Part shown: piece by piece, positions 35,565-47,712 of the stretch | How positions within the stretch are numbered: the stretch's first letter is position 1 | How the letters are laid out: each line of letters starts with the position of its first letter | Assembly: GCA_029582155.1 (NCBI GenBank) | Contig: CM055905.1 | Coordinates: 7,639,572-7,703,571, forward strand | Length of the DNA stretch: 64,000 nucleotides | Direction: 5' to 3' | Source: Panopea generosa | Taxonomy: Eukaryota > Mollusca > Bivalvia > Adapedonta > Hiatellidae | Translations under genes and position numbers: made by a program | The notes under the pieces: model-generated | Told to the model about the DNA's origin: nothing | What the model saw: the letters and a program-made list of their open reading frames with translations, nothing else | Database searches by the model: none

Positions 35565-36420
35565 ACTCAAAGACAGGAGGCGAATAGGAGGGAGTTAGAG
35601 GTGAGGAGGAGAGACTGAGCTGCGAGCAGGAGGGAGTTAGAGGCGAACAGGGGAGGTAGAAGTGAGGAGGAGGGACTGAGAGGCGAACAAGAGGGAGTCA
35701 GAGGCGAACAGGAGGGAGGTAGATGCGAGGAGAAGGGAGGTAGAGGTGAGCAGGAGGGAGTCAGAAGCGAGCAAGAGGTGAGGAGGAGGGACTGAGAGGC
35801 GAACAGGAGAGAGTTAGAGGCGAACAGGAGGGAGGTAGAGGTGGGGAAGTCAGAGGCGAGGAGGAGGGAGGTAGAGGTGAGGAGGGAGGAAGAGGCGAGG
35901 ATAAGGGAGGTAGAGGTGAGAATGAGGGACTGAGAGGCGAACAGGAGGGATGTTGAGGTGAGGAAGTCAGAGGCGAGGAGGAGGGAGGTAGAGGTGAGGA
36001 GTGAGGAAGAGGCGAGGATAAGGGAGGTAGAGGTGAGAATGAGGGACTGAGAGGCGAGCAGGAGGGAGTTAAAGGCAAACAGAAGGGAAGTAGAGGCGAG
36101 AAGGAAGGACTGAAAGGCGAGCAAGAGGGACTCAGAGGCGAGGAGGAGGGAGGTAGAGGTCAGCAGGAGGCAGTTAGAGGCGAACAGGAGGGAGGTAGAT
36201 ATGAGGAGGAGGGATTGAGAGGCAAGCAAGAGGTGAGGGGGGGGGGCGTACAAGAGGGAGTAGGAGGCTAGCAGGAGGGGATCAGGAGGGAGCTAGAGAC
36301 GAACAGAAGGGAGTTAGAGGTGAGAAGGGATTGAGAAGCGAGCAGAAGGAGGTGGGAGACGAACAAGAGGGAGTTGGGGGAGGCGAACAGGAGTGAGTGA
36401 GATGTGAGCAGGAAGTATTG
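35565..36420. repeat. Polypurine minisatellite
   Basis: About 850 bp of almost pure purine on the plus strand, made of variants of GAGGCGAACAGGAGGGAGGT and AGAGGTGAGGAGGAGGGACT-like units. Long mirror-like purine tracts of this kind can form triplex (H-DNA). Open Ser/Pro/Leu-rich frames on the minus strand are by-products. Confidence 0.93.
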
Positions 36421-36930
36421 AGAGAAGAGCAGAACGAAGTAATGAGTAGAAGAAAAAAATATGCGGTTCGGTAAAGATAAAAGACATACATGTAGTTTAA
36501 AAGAAATCCTGAACTCGAAACATTGAAAAAAGTGTAGGCTTGTAAAAAAAGACCATTCGTACTAGAAAGGCTACATGTTATGTTTACTCGCGGAATGTCT
36601 TACCCATTGAAGTCAGACATAAAATAATTTACTTTATGCCTGAAAGATGATCCATTCTGTCGGTTTATACTTAGACATGTCAGTGAAAGTTTCACTGAGA
36701 GTTTAAATTTAATACCACATCCCAGACTGCATATATCGAGCTATAGTATATCCATACCCCAACCAGTTTCTGTACGCTTCCTTATAAAACATTTTGGAAG
36801 GGGAAGTGTTTTGTTAAAAAAGTAAAAGAAATCATACCACACAAGAACTGGGCCAATGTATGGTTGTATCTGAGAGAAAAAGACTACAAATGGTATGACA
36901 TTATTGATATATGGTTCAGAAGGAGATCAA
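36421..36930. other. Non-coding spacer
   Basis: Nothing recognised. Confidence 0.4.
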
Positions 36931-36939
36931 ATTAATGAA

Positions 36940-38064
36940 TGAACGAATGAACGGTGTTTTACGGCACGTCGACACAAAAATAGGTCATTTTGTGCGCGCA
37001 AAGATTAATGGACGTAATGATGACAAAAATATATTAAATACATATGGTTAAAAATGTATTAAAACTATTTACAAATAAATAAATGAAAATTATTTACAAA
37101 TAAATAAATGAAAAAATAACAACAACAAATAAGTTAACAAGGTCAATAATATAATAATTGTACTAAAACTGATTAAAAAGCTTAACCTCTTTAAGGAAAC
37201 CAAATATATGTGAAACATCAGTTTTATCAAATAATTCATTCATACTGTCGACTCTGTAGTACTTTTCTCGCATTGGAGAAAAGTCTACACAGTCGACCAG
37301 TATGTGCTTCGCAGAAAGCAGTGCAAAACAGGGCACACACTCTGGAACAGGTTCACGTTTAAAAAAAGAAATGAATGGGTACAGCGCGTATGCCCAATTC
37401 TACACCGAGCTAATACAACTTCTTCTCGACGAATACACCAATTGCTAGGATGCCATTCGCCAAGTTTTGGTTTTATAACATGTAATTTGTTATTTATAGC
37501 AAGATTTCATTAGGACTGCCATGAACTAAAAATATATTTATTAATATGAGATTTAAAATATGTAAAAGGCAGTTTAAAAGTAATAATATTCAAGCCCAAG
37601 GCCGCTTTCGTAGCCTATCAGCTTTATCGTTTCCTCGAATTCCTGTATGGCTTGGAAGCCAGCAGAAAACAATAGTATTATCTTTACTTAGTACATTGTA
37701 TTTATTTAAAAGTTGAAGAACAAGAGAATTATCATCTTTCATGCCGTCTATGGTTTGAAGAGATGAAAGTGAATCAGAAAATATAATAAACTGGTTTTTA
37801 TCAGATTCATTAATGTAGTCCAATGCCAAATCGATGGCTTTGAGTTCAGCTGAAAAGATGGAGGCTTCGTTTGGTGATCGGCTCTTTGAGGTGTGCTGTC
37901 CTGTAACAGCGGCTGCAGCCGCAGTGTCTCCCATCTTTAGAACCATCTGTATATATATGACAATAATGATTGTAGGACGATTTGATTTTCTTAAATTTAC
38001 TTTGAAAGATAGTGGAGTCTGTTTCAGATTTTTTGTCTTTACAAATTTCAAAAATGATGTTTAA
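36940..38064 (-). mobile_element. RNase H-bearing LINE (I-like), 3' remnant
   Basis: Minus-strand remnant holding the RNase H domain and the region after it. At 37,590-38,051 one sees TDGSK-type sequence (shifted by one base from the following GDTAAAAAV), AELKAIDLAL (catalytic Glu), FSDSLSSLQ (catalytic Asp) and FCWLPSHTGIRGNDKAD (His and Asp). Beyond a frameshift, REEVVLARCRIGHTRCTHS and a Cys-containing piece follow near 37,300-37,450, typical of this LINE class. The 3' end GTGCCGTAAAACACC plus ATTC repeats is at about 36,940. RT is absent, so it is 5'-truncated. It is a pseudogene. Confidence 0.82.
37590..38051 (-). pseudogene. RNase H domain of a LINE
   Basis: About 150 codons. Motifs in order: frame-shifted YTDGSK at the start, AELKAIDLALDYI, FIIFSDSLSSLQTID, TIVFCWLPSHTGIRGNDKAD. 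All acidic catalytic positions and the His are still recognisable, but the first lies in another frame and the end runs into a frameshift. It would process RNA/DNA hybrids in an intact element. Confidence 0.82.
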
Positions 38065-39240
38065 AAATTAAAGACGGGCATTAAAACTGGAGCAAAATCA
38101 CTCGTACATTAACCCGAAGTCTTTGTGGTCGACAAACCTACATTGTATTTTAACTATGCTATATATACGCTATAGCCATTCAGTAACATAAAGGCTTTGA
38201 CAACTTAAAACATTTAGAATAAAAAATACTATTTATGGCGCTTACTGACTATGGTCAGCTTTCTAGTTTATTAAGTGTTAATCGGTGAATTTATATTTTT
38301 TTCAAGTTATAAAATTTCGGCCACAAATAGGGAATTTCAGTCTTAGAAAAACATCGCTGTTCTTTCACCTTAAATTGTTGCACCATCCACCAGTGAAAAA
38401 CATCTTTCTATTTAAAATCGAGTAAGAAAAGCAAACAAGAGAAAATTATCAGACACGACTGGTTTGAAGACGATAAACTTGCAAAATAACAAAAATGCAT
38501 GAAATTTACACAAAATAGGTCAATATAGAAAGTATAGAAGGTTATTAGAAATACATGTATAGAATATATAGGAATCATTTGACAACAAATGACTAACAAA
38601 TGTGACACATTGAAACAAGTATGTCTTGAAGTGACTCGTTGAATGAAGTATCATTTAAACTATAACTTGTCTTTGGTATTAAAACTGCGATCGAAGCGAG
38701 CAGAAACCTTTTCGATGGGATTTTTAGTTCAACGAGTATTTAACATAGTTAACATATTTGGGTATGATTGGAAAAGTTTAGGCGGGACGCACTCCTGCTT
38801 CGCCCACCCGCCTCCCCCACCATTGAGTCCGCACTTGATATTGCCAACACATCATATCACTTATATTAGAACATTCTAGTACATGTATGGAATAAGGGAC
38901 AGAACGCCATAAAGTCTCATATAATGAGTACAATGACAATTACTACTTTGTTTAAAGACTATGAGTGAATTGTATCCTCACAATACGAAGATAATTGTAT
39001 GGTTAATATGATAATTACTTTCTGCAATGTATCAATAATGTACGTGCAAAAACATGTAGCGCATCAATAGACCTAAACAATTCTCTTGAAAGACACATTG
39101 TGGGCAAACAATGAAGAAAAATAACAGGTTTTTACCTTCCTCTCTACCTGTACTCTGTAGTTAAAAAGATCCCTATTTAATGATCAAATTAAAGAAACTT
39201 TTAACCCTTTTTTTTTCTTACTTAAAAATTCCTGTTATAT
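38065..39240. other. Non-coding spacer between two LINEs
   Basis: AT-rich; no supported feature. Confidence 0.35.
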
Positions 39241-40566
39241 ATTTCTATACAGTTTATTGATTTATTTAAGCCAAATATGGCCCATGAACATGCATACAGT
39301 AATACACAAATAAATTGTACATGTACAGATGGCAGACATTTTATAAATGCAGCAATAATAACTACAACTGTATTAATGTTTATAATTAAATTGGTTAATG
39401 TGTTCATCTTTTAAATAGATCTTGGTTTTAGAGATGTTACGAATTTATTGGGAGAGATATATTGATTCCGTTTCTGTCATAAAACTTTATCAATGCAATT
39501 GTTAAGTAAAAATACCCGTAAATGCCCGTTTCAAGAAATACTTCTTTTATTTACTTTCTCTTTTTGAACCTCAATTTATTGATAAGAATTGATGATTTTT
39601 CTCAATTTGAATGACTTATATATATAAATCCCTAACAGTTTTACAACTGATTTGTTTGTACATGTTATCAGTTCTGCTAACTTAGAATAACTTGTTTTTT
39701 TTTCAAGTAATACCTGTTATTGTACATTTCTCGTAACTCATCAAAACATTAGCACTCAATTATGAAATGATATTCGTCTTCTAAGACATTGCAATGCTTA
39801 CATTTTCTGTCCTGAAATGGCACATGCTTTGGTTTTGTCCATCTACCACATTCAACCTATAATCTATGGGATGAAAGCCTTAATCTACTCATAGCTGTTC
39901 GATATTTTGTCACATTTAACATGTCAAGATATGATTTAAAAGTTACTGTTCTATAAACTAATGCTCGCGATGAATCATGTAAATCGGCATTCCAATTTTG
40001 GATAAAAATATCCGATTCTCTGTTTGAAAATATATAGAAAAATATTCACATTTCCTACCCCTTGTGCCAGCATCATAAAATCCAAATGTAGAGAGTAAAT
40101 GTATAACCCTCGAAACCCAATTAGTTCTATTGACATGTATTTCCATAGCATTTCGTATACCGCTTATATATATTTTATATCATCCGAAGCGCATATTTTA
40201 ACCAGTATTTCATTATTATGTAATATCGTCTGCTTATATAATCTGTTCTACCAGTTTCCCCGTATATAAAGCTATTTTGAGTACTTTTCTTTACCCCTAA
40301 TAACCTTTTGCAAAAGCTTAGATGAGATCTTCTTTCCCCATAAGTGCCTTTAGAAAAAAACAAAACCTCGCTAGAATAATTCAATATTGGCGTAATAAGT
40401 TTATATATGTGTTTAATTTAAAAAACTGCTTTAAGCCTGACAGCATTTTATCCGTTTCATTAAACGAGCCACCGATTTTTGTATTATTGTAATGAAATTT
40501 AAGATTATTTACCATCTTTCCACCTTTTCTAAATATCATAATTTTTGTTTTCTTGGTGTTTACAGA

Positions 40567-41294
40567 TTACTTCCATCTTTGGCAATATTCGGCTAAAATG
40601 TTTAATGATTGCTGAAGTGCTTCAGGTGGTTTTGCGAACAAAATTATATCGTCTGCATATAAAAGCGAACACATATTAGTTATACCCAAATTTATACCTT
40701 CAGCCACCTTTATATTTAATTCTTCCTCCAGGTCATTGAGATACGTGCTAAATAAAATCGGAGATAGACACTCCGTCGTACACCAAGAGGGCAAGTAAAA
40801 GCGTCGCTTAACGTATTAAATTGTTTTACTTTGGACTGAACACAAGCATACATAGGTTTAATAACATTTAACATATTCCCCCTTACCCCAAGTTTAATTA
40901 ATTTATACCAAAGATTATCCCTTACTACAAAATCGAACGCCTTCATAAAATCAATGAAAGCACAGTACAGGTTGTTTTTCTGGTTTAATGTTTGTGAAAT
41001 AATACCGTTTAAAGCAAAGATGTTATCAAAAGTACTCATTCCTTTTCCGAAGCCAGCCTGCGCCTCGATATAAACATTATAACGTTCAGCCCAGCATATA
41101 AGACGGTTGTTTAAAATTCTAGAAAACATTTTACCCAATGTACTGAGAAGTGTTATTCCTCTATAATTCCCTGGCTCAGCTGTATCCCCGCTTTTAAATA
41201 TTGGCACTATGTGACCCTCGCTCCACTTTTCTGGGAAAATCCCCCGTGATCGACAAGCATTAAAAAGTTTATATAAATAAAGCATTTGATCCAT
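40567..41294 (-). pseudogene. LINE reverse transcriptase core
   Basis: Two overlapping open pieces. The upstream one holds RT motifs through the first catalytic Asp (FIDFMKAFDFVV) and ends in a frameshift at CPLGVRRS, where GVRQG would be expected. The downstream one starts at ECLSPILFSTYLNDLEEEL and contains the catalytic YADD. Together they cover fingers and palm, with one break between them. Confidence 0.85.
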
Positions 41295-41910
41295 GTTTAA
41301 AAAATAATTTATATAAAAATCAGGCTACAATTATTACGGAGTTGCTTAATTGAGTTGGAGAGTTCAACATGTGTGATTTCAATGTCTAACTCTTGAAACA
41401 TTATTTATAGTTCGCTATTAAGGTACCTTTCATTGAAAAAATTACATCTTCGTCGGCTTGATAAAAAAATACTTTCGGTGTCGTTAATAGATTTAAAATA
41501 CTTAGCAAATTTCTCAGCTGACACGTTATTTGGAGTTGACGATTTTGTTAATCCTTTAAGCATTTTCCAGTAATCTTTAGCATTTGATAATCTTGTTTTT
41601 AAAATTTAAATGTATCATCATAGCGCCTTTTTCTTAATATATGTTTATAATTAGATCGAGATTGGCTCATATTTATTCTATTTATATCAGATTTGTTTTT
41701 GCGATAATTATTTAAATGACTAAAAAAGTATTCCTTGATTCCATGCATTCATTATCAAACCACGGTTTACAGCAATCAAAACTGTTTTCTCGTACTCCAT
41801 ATTTGAACGTTTGTTTAAAAAGAGGTGAGCACACGTCCTCCCTAATCTTTCCGAATTTTTTTATGTTTTCATTTACATCCTCATGTTTTTTATTTTAGTA
41901 ATAAGATGAT

Positions 41911-42790
41911 TTAATTGAAACTGTATATTTTATAGTCATAACTTTTATCATCTTTCCATTTGTATTTAAATTCTAGTTTTTCAAAATGATTATCACCATT
42001 TTCATTATTTTCACGAACCATTGAGCAACTAATTGAAAAGTTGAAAGCACAGTGATCTGATAATATATTTGGATCCTTAACCTCAAAAATCTTTGACACG
42101 TTTAAAAATAGACGGACTTGCTAATACGTAATCAACTACACTGCACATAAGTGTTTTACCAAATGTTACTATCTAGACCGACCCTACCATTCAAAAAACG
42201 AAGACCCTACTCCTTACAAAAATCTAATAAAAATGCCGTTTTGGTTTGTGAATTTGTCTTGCGACTTACGGGTCATCGGATTATCGTGTTCTAATCTTCC
42301 AGAAGTACATCTACATGAATATTAATATCGTCATTTTCAATAAAATCGTTTAATTGACCAATTCGGCTATTGAGATCGCTTAGAACCATAACACTACAGT
42401 GATCGTTTGTTGAGCCATTAATAATTGCCATTTCATTTAATATTCTGTCATAGACATGTGTCTCGATAAAGTTTCGTCTGGTGCTTCCTTGTGGCACCAC
42501 ATAACATAAACACAAATAAAGATCATTTTTAGTATCAAATAAACTTCCTTTACATTTTAGCCACAATATGTCATCATTGTCACTACTATATAACTCAATA
42601 TCATTCAATAGTTCATTTTTTTACATAACATGCAATACCACTAACTTCGTTTTGGAACCATGGTTTTTATCAGTTTTATGCAACAATAACTCATTGAAAC
42701 CTTCAACACTCATGTCCGTTAACTATCTGACCATGTTTCTGTGAAAAAAAATGAGTTTGTTCATATATAGATATAAATTCAGAAGACTCA
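41911..42790 (-). pseudogene. LINE endonuclease
   Basis: AP-endonuclease-like remnant in three pieces: VEGFNELLLHKTDK near 42,690, DDILWLKCKGSLFDTKNDLY plus MVLSDLNSRIG at 42,291-42,608 (Ser replaces the usual Gly before the catalytic Asp), and PNILSDHCAFNFSI at 41,911-42,099. The pieces lie in different frames with stops between them. Confidence 0.75.
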
Positions 42791-43046
42791 AGTTTATATA
42801 CATTTTTTTATATTAAACCCTTCACATTTAATAGTACACAGTTTAATCTCTCCCTCCTGGCCTATTGTGTCTGCTTGTCGTTAATCTTTTGATTAACCAA
42901 AGCTGCCCGTCTACCGTTACTGTTTATTGCCGGTGTAGATGTAAATATATGCCCACCGGAACCGTTCTGATTTTGTCCATCAAAGGGGGCTTCAACCCTA
43001 TCTAACGCTGGGAGTTGTAATCTTGCTTCTCGAATTGGTCCTTGTG

Positions 43047-43675
43047 TTATACGAGGCTGTGCTGCCGGGCGTTAGGACTAAGCATGTCCATATTCTCAGT
43101 CGATGAACGATTTGTTGTTACCGAAATATAGGACGCATGAACACTGTTGAGTGTTGGTATATTTTGACTAGCAGGCTGCGAGCCCCGAAAATCATTAATA
43201 GTGCTCACCGAATACACGTTTTGATTGGAAGTCCTGCGGTAATTTGATGTCGTCTGCTGTATGATCTCGCACCTGTCAATTTGCATATCGATGCCAAATC
43301 TGGACCCGTACAATTTATATGAACAGTTTAATACCGTTTCTGTGTCTCTGAAATCACAAAACGTTACTATCAGCGGCCTACGGGGTGTTTGTGTGAAATT
43401 CTTGACATAACGGGATGACCCAAGTCTATGGACTTTCTGTATGTACATGGTCTCTAGGTCAATTCCGAGTTGAAGCTCGCAGAACTCACGAAGAATTTCA
43501 TAACTATCCTCATTCCTGTTTTCTGCAAGCCCATAGAATACTAGGTTGTTAATCGGGATCTGGCTTCGATATATATGCTATGCTAAGCCAGTTGTTTTAT
43601 ATAAATGTTGTGCATGTCTATTTGTTTATTAATATTTTCTATTTTTTCGTCGGATGCATTTTGTCTGGCGGCCAT
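43047..43675 (-). pseudogene. LINE ORF1
   Basis: Starts ATGGCCGCC at about 43,675. An in-frame stop and frameshift occur near 43,580. Then NNLVFYGLAENRNEDSYEIL, VHRLGSS and RRPLIVTFCDFRDTETVL follow. The VHRLG plus RPLIV pattern matches the RNA-binding core of LINE ORF1 proteins. The tail is Ser/Asn/Gln-rich and ends before the EN. Confidence 0.7.
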
Positions 43676-43898
43676 GTTTATAATGATCTGATCGTTTTTT
43701 TTTCAAGGTGCTAAATTTTTGACAAGATTATTGATAACTTATCACCGATCAATAAACACGGTTGTTGTGAATTGTTTTATGCGATATTTACATACGAAAT
43801 TAATGCGTAACTCCAATGGGCACAAGTAGCTTCAAGTTAACATAAATGTGATTGTTTACAAATTGTACAGTTAATGTTAGCTGTGTAAAAGCGTGGCA

Positions 43899-44530
43899 TT
43901 ATACGCCCGAAGGTTTAGATTGAATGAAGGTAACAGACTGAGATGGGTGTGTGGAGAAAAAAACAGAATTTTCTGTTTCAAAACAGAAGGGGAATTTACT
44001 GAGGGGGGGGGGGGGGGGGGGGGTATTTTTTGTGGGGGTGTTAAGAGTGGTGATGGGTTTAGGCAGAGGTGATCGGTGTTGCATTCTGCACATTGATTCA
44101 TCGCCACCTACCTATATTCCAAGTTTCAAATCAATACCTTCAACAGTTTTTAAGTTATGCTGTGGGCAAAATGTGACAGTTTCTTAATTTGTAACCTTGA
44201 CCTTTGATCTACCAACCGGATTATTGCGCTCTGCGCATCGGCTTATCATCATGTACCTATATCCCAAGTTTCAAGTCAATACCTCAAACGGTTTTTATGT
44301 TCTGTTCCGGACACGAAGTATGACAGATTTGAACTTTGAATCCAATTTGGTGACATTGACCTTTAACCTATCGACCTGGTTTTTGTCGTCAATCTATATG
44401 CCAAGATTCAGGTCAATACTTCGAACGGTTTTTATGTTCTGTTCCGGACACGAAGTATGACGGACGGACGGACGGACGGACGCACGCGCCATCATATAAT
44501 ACGTCCCGTTTTTTCAAAATGGGCGTATAA
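43899..44530 (+). mobile_element. Pearl/HINE-like non-autonomous element 2
   Basis: Perfect 10-bp inverted ends TTATACGCCC (43,899-43,908) and GGGCGTATAA (44,521-44,530), total 632 bp. The core has three units (near 44,117, 44,268 and 44,401) with CCCAAGTTTCAAGTCAATAC, CGGTTTTTATGTTCTGTTCC and a segment ending GGACACGAAGTATGAC. A (GACG)n run follows at 44,460-44,485. The right end forms a hairpin (ATACGTCCCGTTTT with AAAATGGGCGTAT). A G-tract of about 20 lies at 44,003-44,022. Same plan as the element at 5,188, with different ends. Confidence 0.8.
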
Positions 44531-44598
44531 AAATAAGCTCAATACGTTTGCTCTCACATCGACGCAGTGTAGTGAGCCATAAAAGTACCCAACACAGT

Positions 44599-44640
44599 AA
44601 GTCATATGAAAAATTCCAACAGAAAATTTTCGTATGGCTT
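44599..44640. repeat. Hairpin related to the one at 34.2 kb
   Basis: AAGTCATATGAAAA at 44,599-44,612 pairs with TTTTCGTATGGCTT at 44,627-44,640, flanked by CAGT and ATTGCG. Confidence 0.7.
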
Positions 44641-44966
44641 ATTGCGTCGGTAAGTAAACACACAAACTATGACATACAAAACTATGCCGCAAAATGATAT
44701 AAAAGAAGAAAATTATCAACGAAATATACTTCATTATTATTTTAGTTAAAATATAGTACTGTATAATAAAAGTTCTTGAAAAGTAATCTTTAGATAAAAT
44801 TCCCAATTATTGGAATTATTTCTCGTCCTTTGCAAAGAAAATCAAGTGCCTACGATTTTTTAATATACTTACTGTAAAATGACCGTTAATTTGTTAATTG
44901 ACAGTACAGCTATCATTTTGTTAACACATCTATGAAAATATCAAAACAACTGCTGCGGCTTTAAAC

Positions 44967-45308
44967 CATATTCATGGCTTTCTGCCGCATATGGCTCAGT
45001 GCGTTATAACACTGCTACTATTACTACTGCCATCACCACATCGTTAATATTACTACTACCTCTTCTGACGCTACTATTACTACCACCCCACATCAAGCAG
45101 TGTCAACTGCTGCTTCCAGTTTTTTTTCTGTATCTACTCTAACTATATTTTCCAAATGTTCTGGTTAGATCTTTCATTAATTAAAGATTAATTAATAAAG
45201 AGGCATCACCTGTATCGCCGATATTTTTCGATCTTAGGGGTAAAACTGCAGTCATACAAAACATCATATATTATGGATATTCTGTTCAATAATTTATATT
45301 GTACTTTG
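44967..45308. repeat. Rearranged relative of the 75-bp array and its flanks
   Basis: Four blocks in order: an inverted match to 34,165-34,222 (GCATATGGCTCAGTGCGTTA), one short array-like unit (45,003-45,057), a direct match to the array right flank (45,058-45,140) and a direct match to the array left flank (45,195-45,308). Order differs from the 29-34 kb locus. Confidence 0.7.
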
Positions 45309-47534
45309 TCTCTATAGGGAAACATTCTTTAATTTTGTTGACCAAATACTAATTTGCTATTATCGGGTTATGCTAAAACATTGACGAATTAAACGGAAAA
45401 TGCCGGCCTGTGTATTTACGCATTTCTCATAAATAAGATAAACTAAAAGGACGGAATCAACAATTATGTTCGAATGTGACATTTCTCTTTGTTATTCAAT
45501 AATCTTTCCATTCTAAAATTTTACTGAACAGAAAGTTATGGGTGATGCATCTTTAAGTGTAAATTGATGTTAAGTAGAATCAGGGAGGAGACACCTTAAG
45601 ATATTAAATACAGTTTGTAGTTTTTATTTAGTTTTTTCTTCCCGCCACACCCCTCCCCCATATACCATATTCACAGAGCTTATTGTCATGTGCATCTATT
45701 AAAGTATGCCAAACATATTTTAAAATGATTTCCTCACCTTGCGCGTGTTAAGACTAAAATGATTTTCCCGCTTAAAATTGCTTTGCATTTTTGAATTATC
45801 AAAGGAGACAATTGACATCACTGTGCTACCACTACATTGACCTGTGTCCCAAAGCATGGACTCCGGACTATGTTTCGCTTGGACATTTTATTCAAACATT
45901 TCTCTAAACAAACAAGAAGTACCGCCATTGAGACTTTCGTCTTAAGCAATTACACACAGCGTTGTTTTCGCTTTTATAGGTTTGGTGTTTCCAAAAGATA
46001 ATGTCGTCTCTTGCAAAATATCCGCCATAGTCAAGACAGGACAAAGTTTATGTTTATTTATAGCCCACACAACTATAATATATTTATTTGAAATATTGAC
46101 TTGAGGTTTATTATACCTTTATTTCTAGGAAATGTGAAGTTACAGCTTGTTTCTATTCAAATAGTGTTATCCCCTCTATCATAACTAGCCGGACAGATCT
46201 GCTTATGTTCGTCTTAAACAATAAAGTTTAAATGATTTGAGCATCTCATTGATTAATTAGCTTAACATGTATTCTCCGCTCCGTCAAAACTGTAAGTAAA
46301 TTCTTCAGATTCGTGTCCCGTCTGCATGACTGGATACGTAAATTATAAACCACATTAAAATGATAAACAAACTTGCGTATGCCCATTGAAAATCATTCAC
46401 AAAACAAAACTGCGATAATTAAAATTAAAACTGCATCATTTATGAACACTTGACATAGAGGTTCCATGTCACCTTCGTGTATATTTGCTTTATCATTCAA
46501 TTCATCGTGATAGGCATTTCAATGCCACATCTCGAGTTAGATATAATTTTAAGAACAATCATTATTTTACAGATTTTGAGAGAGAAAAAATAAATGCAGA
46601 TAATTTTCTATTTCTAGTGGCAGTATTCATCTACGAAAGAAAGAGATATAATATAAAACAATCTGGTGACATAGTGTCCAATCGTTCACATTCGTTTCTG
46701 CACTGAAAGGTGTGTTTACGTGGTAAATATTGAATGTTTACTTTTACAAAATAGACTTCTTTACTTAGACTATGTGTCACTACACATATAAAGCAATACC
46801 AATAGGTGACGTTTGTCCGTCTCTGGTGTAAAATGTAGGTTAATGTCACGTGTATGGAGTTCAAGGTTGTCAATTATCGTGTTTTATTGTTCCTTTAGCG
46901 GAAACTAAAATGTAGTCTTAACAAAGAGCAATCCAGATGATGAACATGTACTACTGAAGTTAAAGAAATGCTTATTCAATAGAGCTTTTAATCAGTTAAA
47001 CTTAATTTCCTTACTTTCAAGTTAAATTCACGATTTATTTTAGCGCTTTTTTGACAAAAAAACCCAACAGATTTGCAAATTCAATAGTGCCCCTACGCTA
47101 ACAGCTGAATCTGATAGGCCAGGAAGATATCTTTATTTCCCCACATGACAAACAGAACAAATATCGGATTTCTCACTAACGCCTACTGATAATGTAATTT
47201 TGAACACTTTATAATTACACAAGTGTTGCTTTACTTTCCTCTGCATCGGTCATAAACCACAATGGACGGTAAGATAGAGAATCGAAGCGAGGAAAGCACT
47301 AATATGACAATGTTTCTACAACAGAAGTGTGAACATCAATATAAGTCTTATCATGTTCCCTATTTCTTTCAGAGTGAAATAAATCAATTATCTCCTCAGT
47401 ATCTTTAACTATTTACCAATTACATATAGGTGAACTAATCCATTCAGGTGTGTGTGTGTAGGGGTTGGGTGGGGGCAATCGAAATGGCATTGGCCCACTC
47501 TTATAAGTAAGTAGGTAGGTAGGGATTAAATACT
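45309..47534. other. Non-coding region
   Basis: About 2.2 kb. Only short chance frames (for example 46,485-46,706); nothing supported. A GT-rich and GGTTGGGTGGGGG stretch lies at 47,447-47,480. Confidence 0.35.
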
Positions 47535-47712
47535 CATGGCGTTGGAGTGGTCGAGTAACAGGGGATCGCGGGCTCGATCCTCCGCCACGGCTGTCCTTGA
47601 GCAAGGATACCTTATCTGCATATGCTTACAACTGGTTCTACCTAGGAATACTTCGAGCGTGAGTTGGCCAAGTCTGAGGAAATTGTTTCGCAATCGATGT
47701 CAAATAAAAAAA
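47535..47712 (+). mobile_element. SINE family C, copy 6
   Basis: B box GCGGGCTCGATCCTCCGCC, body CTGTCCTTGAGCAAGGATAC and CAACTGGTTCTACCTAGGAA, and tail TTGTTTCGCAATCGATGTCA followed by AATAAAAAAA. Confidence 0.8.

Larger units (their letters stand above)
39245..43680 (-). mobile_element. Near full-length decayed LINE (ORF1, EN, RT)
   Basis: About 4.4 kb on the minus strand. ORF1 starts near 43,675 (ATGGCCGCC) and carries NNLVFYGLAENRNEDSYEIL and VHRLGSSRYVK, in the style of L1-type ORF1 proteins. The endonuclease is at about 42,790-41,930 (VMVLSDLNSRIGQLNDFIE, ILSDHCAFNFSI). RT is at about 41,290-40,560 (NYRGITLLSTLGKMFSRIL, AQAGFGKGMSTFDNIF, FIDFMKAFDFVVRDNLWYKL, LLYADDIILFA). C-terminal sequence decays toward 39,500, and a 3' end with CATGGGCCATATTTGGCTTA lies near 39,250-39,290. 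Several frameshifts and stops make it inactive. Mollusc genomes often carry such elements under a jockey-like label, but the clade is not certain. Confidence 0.82.

Noticed and set aside
35567..36253. Leu/Ser-rich open frame of 228 codons
   Set aside because: By-product of the polypurine array.
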